A stretch of 15,117 bases of DNA from JAGWAZ01 sp050248595. GTDB lineage: Bacteria > Bacteroidota > Ignavibacteria > OLB7. This document shows, piece after piece, positions 8,440 to 14,176 of this stretch. A program made the translations under genes and the position numbers. Location of the stretch: NCBI GenBank assembly GCA_050248595.1, contig JBFWSB010000068.1, positions 1 to 15,117 on the forward strand, read 5' to 3'. A model generated the notes under the pieces. The model saw only the letters and a list, made by a program, of their open reading frames with translations. It was not told the DNA's origin and searched no databases. Each line of letters begins with the position of its first letter. Within the stretch, counting starts at the first letter, position 1.

Positions 8440-9369
8440 TCAGAATCGACCACTCAGGTAGACATCCTCAACGAAGCTGTTCCAAGTTTTTTGAACCGAT
8501 TGAATGTCAACTTCACCAGCTCGGTTTCCGATAATTGGAGCAAGGAATCGATCACATTTCTCAATCTCCCGTTTGAGCGCGGCAATTTGATCCTCAAGTC
8601 CACTCTTCTTCTTCACAACCCACTTTTCATCATTCAGTTTTTCTCGGATGTTGTAGGGTTCACACTGGTTCATCTCGGCAATGTACCTTTTCTCCCTGTC
8701 GATAATCTCGATTAGTTGCACTGCCTCTTCAGCCGGGCTTGCAATTGTTCCCTTAACAATTGAGCCAACATCAGTCTCAACAACATTGCTGAGTGTTCGG
8801 AGCAAATCAATATCACTCTGGATATATCCACGTTGCGTCATCTCCCAGTAGGTTCTGGTTAGTTGATCTCCATCACCAGCCCTATCGGGGTGAAAGCGTT
8901 TGGCAAGTTTCCGATAGAGATCACGTATCTCACGCCTGAGGTGCTCTCTTCGCACTTCAGGATCTGATGTTGTCTGCGTATCAGCAAAACCTGGTATCCG
9001 AAAGCCATCCCCTCTCGGTCGACTTTCTTCCTTACGGCTTATACGTTCAACCTGACCACGCAATTTCCGGAATTCATTGAAGACTGCTTTCATCGTTAAC
9101 TCCACCAATTTTTGGTCGAGCTTCTGTCCACGGTCAAGTTTCAGGGCAAAGAGTTCTACAAGACGTTTCCGTTCACTCATCTCTAACGTCTTCTGTTCAA
9201 TCTCTCGTTCGAGCTGGCCAAAAATTTCTGTGTAGCGATAGCGAAGTGCAGGGAGTTCGTCGAAGGTGAGGTGCATACGTTCCCGTAGTAGAGATGCGAG
9301 TTCTTCTCGCAACGCCTCTACCTTCTTCCGGAGGGCAACGGTTTTTGGGTGGAGAATCAGATCAGACAC
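8440..9369 (-). CDS. Orphan coiled-coil protein with an internal J-domain
   Basis: A 309-aa soluble protein with no signal peptide or membrane segment; I do not recognise a named family. Residues ~8-115 are charged and helical with heptad-like Leu spacing, a probable coiled coil. Residues ~137-195 form a J-domain-like helical pair: REIRDLYRKLAKRFHPDRAG carries the HPD tripeptide at 160-162, followed by LTRTYWEMTQRGYIQSDIDLLRTLSNVV. Residues ~211-276 are a second charged helical region. J-domains stimulate the ATPase of Hsp70/DnaK, so a co-chaperone or recruiting role is likely, but the Gly/Phe and zinc regions of classical DnaJ are absent. The frame begins with GTG at 9369. No ATG occurs before residue 32, and no Shine-Dalgarno sequence is visible, so the start is uncertain. 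It is divergent from rimJ, with 161 bp between them. Confidence 0.8.
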   Translation of the reverse strand: MSDLILHPKTVALRKKVEALREELASLLRERMHLTFDELPALRYRYTEIFGQLEREIEQKTLEMSERKRLVELFALKLDRGQKLDQKLVELTMKAVFNEFRKLRGQVERISRKEESRPRGDGFRIPGFADTQTTSDPEVRREHLRREIRDLYRKLAKRFHPDRAGDGDQLTRTYWEMTQRGYIQSDIDLLRTLSNVVETDVGSIVKGTIASPAEEAVQLIEIIDREKRYIAEMNQCEPYNIREKLNDEKWVVKKKSGLEDQIAALKREIEKCDRFLAPIIGNRAGEVDIQSVQKTWNSFVEDVYLSGRF

Positions 9370-9530
9370 AGCGTCGCGATAATTGTGAGCAATTCCGTTT
9401 CGGTTCAGAGCTTTTCAGCTTCTGCAAAAATTTTCTACTGCAACCAAGATACGGATGAGTCTATAGACGATTCCATGAAATTCCGTTCGGTAGCCCTATC
9501 TTTTAGTTGACAAGTAGAGGAAATTGAACT

Positions 9531-10097
9531 ATGAAACTTCCAGAACTTCAAACCGAGCGTTTGCTGCTCAGGCTTCCCACAATTGAAGATGTACCCTCTT
9601 TGCTTGACTATCACAAGCGGAACCGACTTCACCTGAAGCCGTTCAGCCCGGTCTTTCCCGAAGATTTTTTTACTGCTGAATATTGGAGAGTAAAAGTAGA
9701 GGGAAGCATCGATGAGTTTCACCTCGGGTTATCCTGTCGATTCTTTCTCTTTCCGCTCGACAATCCGGAGCACGTTGTTGGGCACTGTAGTTTCTCCCAG
9801 ATTTTTCGTGGTGTATTTCATGCCTGCTACTTGGGGTACACAGTTGATCGAGAATTAGAAGGTGGAGGATACATGAGGGAGGGATTGCAAGAGGCTATCC
9901 GATATATGTTTGAAGAGTGGAATCTCCACCGGATAATGGCGAACTATATGCCCCACAACGTTCGGAGCGGAAGGTTGTTGCGGCATCTCGGATTTGTTCC
10001 CGAAGGATATGCCCGCGACTACATACAGATCGACGGCAAGTGGGAGGATCACGTGCTCACAAGCTTAACGAATCCGAAGTGGCGAAAAGATAAGTAA
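9531..10097 (+). CDS. rimJ: RimJ-type GNAT N-acetyltransferase
   Basis: A 188-aa GNAT-fold acetyltransferase. In E. coli, RimJ acetylates the N-terminal alanine of ribosomal protein S5, so the likely role is acetyl-CoA-dependent N-terminal acetylation of a ribosomal or other protein in the cytoplasm. Residues 5-14 (ELQTERLLLR) are the usual GNAT opening. Residues 90-103 (QIFRGVFHACYLGY) and 132-177 (LHRIMANYMPHN, RSGRLLRHLGF, EGYARDY, IDGKWEDHVLT) match E. coli RimJ, as I recall it, at most positions. The acetyl-CoA loop is ELEGGGYM (108-115). Length is near the E. coli 194 aa. ATG 9531 follows AGAGGAAA at a 9-nt spacing. Its stop codon lies inside the left end of the 10092-10247 repeat. The actual protein substrate here is inference. 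Confidence 0.88.
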   Translation: MKLPELQTERLLLRLPTIEDVPSLLDYHKRNRLHLKPFSPVFPEDFFTAEYWRVKVEGSIDEFHLGLSCRFFLFPLDNPEHVVGHCSFSQIFRGVFHACYLGYTVDRELEGGGYMREGLQEAIRYMFEEWNLHRIMANYMPHNVRSGRLLRHLGFVPEGYARDYIQIDGKWEDHVLTSLTNPKWRKDK

Positions 10098-10247
10098 TAC
10101 TAAATTCAAGTAAGGGAGACGAATTTTCGAAGATAAAGGAGTGCATACTCTACAGTTGCTCCCCTCAACCAGGATCGGGAAGAGGGGCTGGGGGAGAGGG
10201 CGAAGAAAAAAGACATACGGCTTCGCTAATTGAATTCGGTATTAGTT
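10092..10247. repeat. 156-bp MITE-like element with terminal inverted repeats
   Basis: The ends are imperfect inverted repeats: 10092-10112 pairs with 10227-10247 at 17 of 21 positions, around the shared cores TAATAC and AATTCAA. Inside are a purine/pyrimidine-rich segment (CCCCTC 10161-10166 with GAGGGG 10182-10187, then CTGGGGGAGAGGG) and a nested pair GCGAAG 10200-10205 / CTTCGC 10221-10226. The segment resembles the CCCCTC...GAGGGGCTGGGG intergenic sequences common in bacteria. There is no coding frame. The left end overlaps the rimJ stop codon, so it may also shape the rimJ 3' end. A related end motif sits at 8234-8257. Confidence 0.55.
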
Positions 10248-10480
10248 GTTGTGGTGTTTCCCGTGTTGTCGGTTTCAACAACTGGCTCTTCGGTTCGCTC
10301 CTGTACCTAAAGTATTCCGCACGCTATACAGAAGAGTCCAGCGGACAATAGAAGAATATTCAGGTGTTTCATCGTCTGCATCTTTTCATCAGCTCCGATA
10401 CCTGAATGTTCCGAAACTCTGCGGATTTTCTTAGGTTCAGAGAGATTTTAGTAGATCAATCAGATATGGAGATATTTTCG
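10248..10480 (+). other. Leader region before the outer-membrane barrel gene, with a hairpin
   Basis: Together with the repeat, this makes a 383-bp gap without a gene. The main structure is a 12-bp stem with one G-U pair (10354-10365 with 10400-10411, core ATTCAGGT/ACCTGAAT) around a 34-nt loop, about 70 nt before the start codon. There is no T-run, so it is not a standard terminator; it could be a leader structure or chance. A 62-codon open frame at 10246-10434 has no protein-like features and is not called. Confidence 0.3.
10468..10471 (+). promoter_or_regulatory. Ribosome binding site that decides the barrel gene start
   Basis: GGAG lies 9 nt before ATG 10481. The earlier in-frame ATGs at 10406 and 10466 have no such site, and the signal peptide reads cleanly from 10481. 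Confidence 0.55.
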
Positions 10481-11221
10481 ATGCAGTTCCTCAACAGTCG
10501 TTATCGTGTCGGGATGGTAGTTCTTCTCTTTCTCCTTCCCATTGCTGAGCTTCAATCTCAGGTTGGGGTCGGCGTTGGCTTGGCCTCAACTGGTGAAGAT
10601 GTTTTTAAAGCTGGAGGAGAGTTGGAAGACCTGCTCCGAAAAGATGCAGAGAACCTGACATACGATGACTTGAGTGGTGAAATCGGCTTCTATGGGAAGG
10701 CTGGGTTCAAGAAAGGGTTTGGAGGCTTTCGTCTGGCTGGCGATCTCTCCTATGTATACTTCCAGAATTCACAAATTAAGTTGACCACATTTAGTGTCGC
10801 TCAAGACACAAGTGTCTCGGCTACCTTCGAGGTTGGGACAACTCTGATTCCTGTAAGCCTTGGATTGGAGTACGCGATTCCAATTTCAACAGTACGCCCC
10901 TATGTTGGCGTCTATCCAATCTACACCTTTGTGAACCGGACATTTACGAGGCTTGAGGGAGACATGATTGCTGGAGTTGAAAATGTGTCGGCAGGTGAGA
11001 ATGAATTCGGCCTTGGATTTGAAGGAGGGTTGGAACTTGCACCGGTGAACAACCTGACGTTTACCCTTAGCAGCCGCTACACCATTGCGAATATGTTCAC
11101 AGCAGATGATGATGAGGGAACCTTCGGTCTCTTTCAGCTCGGACTTTCGATTTGGTTTGGGGATATTATCGGTAACGAGGATGAAAAAGGGGAGACATCG
11201 TTGGAAGGAGGGGGGGAGTAG
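10481..11221 (+). CDS. Outer-membrane beta-barrel protein
   Basis: A 246-aa predicted outer-membrane protein of unknown specific role. A signal peptide covers residues 1-~26 (MQFLNSRYRVGMVVLLFLLP, cleavage near LQSQ). The mature part alternates polar and hydrophobic residues and is rich in Gly, Tyr and Phe, as in small barrels: VGVGVGLAST, EIGFYGKAGF, FRLAGDLSYVYF, ATFEVGTTLIPVSLGLEYAI, VRPYVGVYPIYTF, LGFEGGLELA, LTFTLSSRYTIAN and FGLFQLGLSIWF. The last of these looks like a C-terminal membrane strand ending in Phe. An acidic, Gly-rich tail of about 20 residues then follows (GDIIGNEDEKGE onward, ending GGGE), which is unusual because barrel proteins normally stop at that Phe. The tail codons include a run of seven G (11210-11216). 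The stop is only 6 bp before the CoA-transferase-like gene, so the two are probably co-transcribed. Confidence 0.8.
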   Translation: MQFLNSRYRVGMVVLLFLLPIAELQSQVGVGVGLASTGEDVFKAGGELEDLLRKDAENLTYDDLSGEIGFYGKAGFKKGFGGFRLAGDLSYVYFQNSQIKLTTFSVAQDTSVSATFEVGTTLIPVSLGLEYAIPISTVRPYVGVYPIYTFVNRTFTRLEGDMIAGVENVSAGENEFGLGFEGGLELAPVNNLTFTLSSRYTIANMFTADDDEGTFGLFQLGLSIWFGDIIGNEDEKGETSLEGGGE

Positions 11222-11227
11222 CTGCGA

Positions 11228-12142
11228 ATGAAAATTATCGACCTTACCTGGCGACTTCCGGGACCTTTAGCCACCTATCTGTTAGCCAAGCAGGGGATGG
11301 AGGTTGTAAAGTATGAAGACCGTAACCACCGCGACCCATTTTTGAAGTGGAGTTGGGATCCAGCCTTTAGTGAAATCTATCGCGCGTTTCAGGAGCCGAA
11401 GGAACTTCGGTTAATCGACTTCGGCAACGCCGATGATGTTGCCGCCCTCCACGAAGAAATTCATTCTGCTGATGCCGTAGTAATGAGCTTCCCCCCGCGA
11501 GTTGAAGAGAAGCTCGGGTTAACCGAAGAGGCAATTGCCACTACATTTTCTGGAGTCAGTTTTACAAGGCTCGGATTTCGGCGTGGTAGCGATGAGTCAG
11601 CTCACGACCTGAACACACTCGTTCAGAGCAATCTGTTGAAGATGCACATCTTGGATCGAACTGACGACATTATTGCTCCCCCCTTCCTTCCGGTTACCGG
11701 TATCTTCTTCTCACACCACATTGCTATTACTCTGCTCGCAACTGTTCTCGAGCAGCGGGGACATAGTCAGCCAATCCAGAACTGGTGCTGGCTTCAGGAT
11801 GCTGTCGATAATGCGCAAGAAGCCTACTATCCGGCAAGTCTGCAAGAGCGCGCTCCAGCCACCTTCCTCCACAACGGACGTTTCCCCTGCTACAACATCT
11901 ACCGCACTGCCGATGGAGGCCACGTCGCAATGGCTTGCGTTGAACCAAAATTCTGGTCAAGATTCCGTGAGTTAACTGGGTTGACTCAGTTAGGGGAGGA
12001 TGATGGACTGTGTGAGGGAGAGCGAAGTCTGGAGGTGAAGGAGATTATTCTCAACTGCATCTCATCGAAATCTGCTGCTGAGTGGAGGGAGTTATTTGAG
12101 GAAGAGAATGTCTGCGTCGATGTACTCTTGCCATCTTTCTGA
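11228..12142 (+). CDS. Atypical CaiB/BaiF family (class III CoA-transferase / acyl-CoA racemase) homologue
   Basis: A 304-aa cytoplasmic protein of the family that includes alpha-methylacyl-CoA racemase (AMACR/MCR) and formyl-CoA transferase. Recognisable parts are the N-terminal IDLTWRLPGPLATYLLAKQGMEVVKYED, LGLTEEAI, SFTRLGF, AHDLN (His126-Asp127), YNIYRTADGGHVAMACVEPKFW (Glu239) and the ENVCVDVLLPSF ending. His126 and Glu239 match the His/Glu pair of racemases. The Asp of the LLADFGGG motif, catalytic in both racemases and CoA-transferases, is absent: the segment reads PFLPVTGIFFSHH (153-165), with Gly158 at the expected place. The protein also stops where AMACR reads ACVTPVL, lacking the C-terminal ~50 or more residues. 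Translation probably starts from the purine-rich Shine-Dalgarno sequence inside the end of the barrel gene. Its substrate is unknown, and it may be a degenerate or repurposed family member. Confidence 0.85.
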   Translation: MKIIDLTWRLPGPLATYLLAKQGMEVVKYEDRNHRDPFLKWSWDPAFSEIYRAFQEPKELRLIDFGNADDVAALHEEIHSADAVVMSFPPRVEEKLGLTEEAIATTFSGVSFTRLGFRRGSDESAHDLNTLVQSNLLKMHILDRTDDIIAPPFLPVTGIFFSHHIAITLLATVLEQRGHSQPIQNWCWLQDAVDNAQEAYYPASLQERAPATFLHNGRFPCYNIYRTADGGHVAMACVEPKFWSRFRELTGLTQLGEDDGLCEGERSLEVKEIILNCISSKSAAEWRELFEEENVCVDVLLPSF

Positions 12143-12161
12143 GACTTGTTGGGATATCAAA

Positions 12162-12263
12162 GTAACAATCTCTCTACTGTTTGTGTCTTACATTTTGGTT
12201 GATGTCAGGAAGAACTTGCTGCAGAATATTTCCTGAGATTCTTCTCTCTGGAGAGATTGTAAC
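12162..12263 (+). repeat. Separated inverted repeat upstream of the TlpA-like gene
   Basis: GTAACAATCTCTC (12162-12174) pairs with GAGAGATTGTAAC (12251-12263) at 12 of 13 positions across 76 nt. The right arm can also pair locally with CTCT at 12245-12248, so two alternative folds are possible. It lies in the 204-bp gap after the CoA-transferase homologue, where I see no clear intrinsic terminator, and it ends 83 nt before the TlpA-like start. A regulatory role is conjecture. Confidence 0.35.
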
Positions 12264-12346
12264 GTAAGATCGAAAAGCTGTTGTTCATCTCTACACTACC
12301 TAACAACACGTACCAGAGACGAATTCCGAAAATTCCTGATGAAAGT

Positions 12347-12883
12347 ATGATGAAGCAATTTCTTCTATACATTTTCCCTCTTACAGTAGCCGCGGTGCTA
12401 TGGTCGTGTGCTGATGCCGACCTAAACGAGCCTATTGGGACTCTCCGTCCGGTGGGTGCAGAAATTGGCAAAGAAGCACCCACCTTTTCTCTGCAACAAC
12501 CAGATGGCAAGTTGCTGAACTTGGCCGATCTCAAAGGAAAAGTTGTTTACGTAGATTTCTGGGCATCGTGGTGCGCCCCCTGCCTCGCTCTGTTGCCGAG
12601 TTTGAAAGATATTTGGCAGGATTATAAAGATCAGGACTTCGTGATCTTAGGTGTGTCGCGTGACTACACAAAGGATGCTTGGTCCTCGTTCCTCAATGAG
12701 GAGGGAATTGACTGGTTGAACGTCTACGAAGCTGCTCCAAACAAGCCTGCACCTGTCAGCGTGTTGTACGGAGTTGTTGGAATTCCACGCAGCTACCTTA
12801 TCGATAAAGAAGGGGTTGTGGTTGCCGTTGACCTCGTCGGTGAGAATCTTCGCGACTCGCTCGACTTTTACTTAGCTCAATAA
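12347..12883 (+). CDS. TlpA-like thioredoxin-fold lipoprotein
   Basis: A 178-aa envelope thiol-disulfide protein. Residues 1-21 are a lipoprotein signal peptide (MMKQFLLYIFPLTVAAVLWSC) with the acceptor Cys at 21. The thioredoxin-fold domain follows: IGKEAPTFSLQQPDGKLLNL, VVYVDFWASWCAPC with active-site Cys76 and Cys79, and VVGIPRSYLID with the cis-Pro at 147. This is the TlpA/ResA/AhpC-TSA-like pattern. Such proteins reduce disulfides on the periplasmic side, for example in cytochrome c maturation, or act as general thiol reductants; no cytochrome gene is nearby to favour that role. ATG 12347 (or 12350) is chosen because the lipoprotein signal begins there; a TTG at 12281 would add 22 unrelated residues. 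No strong Shine-Dalgarno sequence is visible. The gene converges on the anti-sigma gene. Confidence 0.9.
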   Translation: MMKQFLLYIFPLTVAAVLWSCADADLNEPIGTLRPVGAEIGKEAPTFSLQQPDGKLLNLADLKGKVVYVDFWASWCAPCLALLPSLKDIWQDYKDQDFVILGVSRDYTKDAWSSFLNEEGIDWLNVYEAAPNKPAPVSVLYGVVGIPRSYLIDKEGVVVAVDLVGENLRDSLDFYLAQ

Positions 12884-12970
12884 CAAGGACAAAGATTCTC
12901 TCGAGAAGAGGAGAACGTTCAGATATACAAAATCAATTCTGACGATAATTCGTTGGGAATTGCGGGTGCA

Positions 12971-13003
12971 AAAAGGGACGGAGAGTTAATCTCCGTCCCT
13001 TTT
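12971..13003. terminator. Bidirectional intrinsic terminator
   Basis: A perfect 14-bp stem (12971-12984 with 12990-13003, AAAAGGGACGGAGA) has a GTTAA loop. The stem ends in A/T runs on both sides (TTTT at 13000-13003 on plus; five T on minus from 12970-12974). It can therefore stop both the TlpA-like gene (+) and the anti-sigma gene (-), which converge here. Confidence 0.88.
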
Positions 13004-13045
13004 GCTATCTACTATAGTTTCTATTCGATTTTCGTCTTCAATTCC

Positions 13046-13312
13046 CTAACTACCTGTATCTGGTTTGAAGAGTGAGAGGCGGGCTGTGGCACGAAGTGCG
13101 TCGAGAAGTGCGTTAAACTCGGTTGCACACTCACCACACTTCTCGATATGCTCCTTTACCAGTGGTAAGGCTGCGCCAGCATCTTTTCCGGCCAAGGTCA
13201 TCTCAGCGAACTGATCGACCTGTTCCCAGCAGTCATCACATGTGACGAGAGGCCGGTCTGCATTCTTTGCAGCCAGCACAACCATCTTCAAAAAATCGCG
13301 TTCGTATTGCAT
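13046..13312 (-). CDS. Small soluble zinc-binding anti-sigma factor candidate
   Basis: An 88-aa protein with no membrane segment. It carries HIEKCGEC (His55, Cys59, Cys62), the HxxxCxxC core of the zinc-binding anti-sigma (ZAS) family, and a second CxxC pair at Cys25/Cys28 (TCDDC). It lies 75 bp downstream of an ECF sigma gene on the same strand, the standard order for a sigma factor and its cognate anti-sigma. The expected role is to bind and silence that sigma factor in the cytoplasm. Because there is no membrane anchor or periplasmic domain, the signal is probably cytoplasmic, as in RsrA-type redox sensors; this is inference. ATG 13312 follows GGAG at about 10 nt. It ends 43 bp from the bidirectional terminator. 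Confidence 0.75.
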   Translation of the reverse strand: MQYERDFLKMVVLAAKNADRPLVTCDDCWEQVDQFAEMTLAGKDAGAALPLVKEHIEKCGECATEFNALLDALRATARLSLFKPDTGS

Positions 13313-13353
13313 AATGCTTTTGCTCCGATGAGGAGATTCTCTCTCAGCGGAAA

Positions 13354-13374
13354 TTCTTACGTCAAAAGTAAGAA
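13354..13374 (-). promoter_or_regulatory. Hairpin between the sigma and anti-sigma genes
   Basis: TTCTTAC (13354-13360) and GTAAGAA (13368-13374) form a perfect 7-bp stem with a 7-nt loop, 14 nt past the sigma stop. There is no T-run after it in the minus direction. It could be an RNA processing or attenuation structure that sets the sigma to anti-sigma ratio, or it may be incidental. Confidence 0.3.
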
Positions 13375-13387
13375 AACTCTTGCACTC

Positions 13388-14059
13388 TTAGAATTCGGCT
13401 AAAATATCGTCTGGGGTCAACCCACGCTTTTCAAGTTCAGTACGAACTTTCTTGCGTGCATCGTGAAGCAGTTTATAGAGAGCATTCCGGTTTGTGCCGA
13501 GTTGCCGTGCAACTTCATCCATCGGAACCCGATGGATGATAATTGCTTTGAGAGCTGTCTGCTGAAGTTCGGTTAGTTCATTGTCAATAATGCTGCTTAC
13601 CAGTTCAACAGCCATTCGACCAGAGGCTATATGTTCGGGGTCAGGAGCAGAGTCAGGAAAAGTGACTGGCGATGAGTTGTCGCGTGAGTCGGAAGAGATT
13701 AATTGATCCAGAGAGACGTTCTCCCACTGTTTGCGGCGAAGCTCAGAGAAGGCAACACGCATTGCAATCTTCTGCGCCCAGGTTGTAAAGCGGCTTTCTC
13801 CACGAAATGAGTCAAGGTTATCGAGAATGCGAAGCAGGCTATCTTGAACAAAATCTTCGATCTGTTCGATTGCCCCCTTGCGTCCCAAAATTCCCTTGAG
13901 TCCAAATCGAAGCCCACGAACCAGAACAAGGCGCAATTCTTCAATTGCCTGCTCTCGCTCCGACCCTTGAAGTGCGTCAACCCATTCTTGGTTAGTGCGC
14001 TCGCTTAGTTGATGTGTAAATCGCCCTTCTTCTGTATACAGGAGTCGTAGAGACCGCAT
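13388..14059 (-). CDS. ECF-family RNA polymerase sigma factor
   Basis: A 223-aa sigma-70 family protein with only regions 2 and 4, hence extracytoplasmic-function type. Region 2 (~43-112) contains EDFVQDSLLRILDNLDSFRGESRFTTW and AMRVAFSELRRKQ, covering the core-binding and -10 recognition helices. A linker with many Asp, Ser and Pro (~120-145) joins it to region 4 (~162-212: ELTELQQTALKAI, then the helix-turn-helix MDEVARQLGTNRNALYKLL). It directs RNA polymerase to a stress regulon and is probably held inactive by the zinc protein encoded just downstream. ATG 14059 is preferred; an in-frame TTG at 14080 would add 7 residues, and neither start has a convincing Shine-Dalgarno sequence. ECF genes commonly drive their own promoter, but I could not identify one with confidence. 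Confidence 0.9.
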   Translation of the reverse strand: MRSLRLLYTEEGRFTHQLSERTNQEWVDALQGSEREQAIEELRLVLVRGLRFGLKGILGRKGAIEQIEDFVQDSLLRILDNLDSFRGESRFTTWAQKIAMRVAFSELRRKQWENVSLDQLISSDSRDNSSPVTFPDSAPDPEHIASGRMAVELVSSIIDNELTELQQTALKAIIIHRVPMDEVARQLGTNRNALYKLLHDARKKVRTELEKRGLTPDDILAEF

Positions 14060-14101
14060 AATGCCCCATTCAAAAACCAAAGACTTATTCCGCGTAGGAG
14101 A

Positions 14102-14146
14102 TCACTGAGTGAAAGGAAGCGGTCGTTACAACGACTATCCACTTCC
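14102..14146 (-). promoter_or_regulatory. Palindrome and hairpin in the sigma gene upstream region
   Basis: This lies in the 117-bp gap between the end of pruA and the sigma start. TCACTGAGTGA (14102-14112) is a perfect 11-bp palindrome. Next to it, GGAAG 14115-14119 pairs with CTTCC 14142-14146 around an inner stem GTCGT 14122-14126 / ACGAC 14131-14135 with a TACA loop. On the minus strand the hairpin follows pruA and is trailed only by TTT, so it is at best a weak terminator. The palindrome could be an operator. No function is demonstrated. Confidence 0.3.
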
Positions 14147-14176
14147 CTTCGTGTACTATCTCCTATCTCCACGACT

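Noticed and set aside
8404..8715. 103-codon plus-strand open frame after pdxJ
   Set aside because: It is the opposite strand of the 3' end of the J-domain gene, which has clear domain evidence.
10246..10434. 62-codon plus-strand open frame before the barrel gene
   Set aside because: It overlaps the repeat end and the leader hairpin, has no ribosome binding site, and its translation shows no recognisable protein character.
11219..11230. Possible fusion of the barrel protein and CoA-transferase homologue by read-through of the in-frame TAG
   Set aside because: A secreted membrane barrel fused to a cytosolic enzyme is implausible, and the second gene has its own Shine-Dalgarno sequence and ATG. 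Tight operon spacing explains the layout.
7281..12967. 13-bp sequence ACCCGCAATTCCC at 7281-7293, present in reverse complement at 12955-12967, each beside a terminator
   Set aside because: A few 13-bp matches are expected by chance in 15 kb when both strands are compared, and the orientation relative to the terminators differs. The third terminator lacks it.
13388..14080. Sigma gene starting at TTG 14080
   Set aside because: It adds seven residues with no sigma homology, while ATG 14059 lies in frame just downstream.
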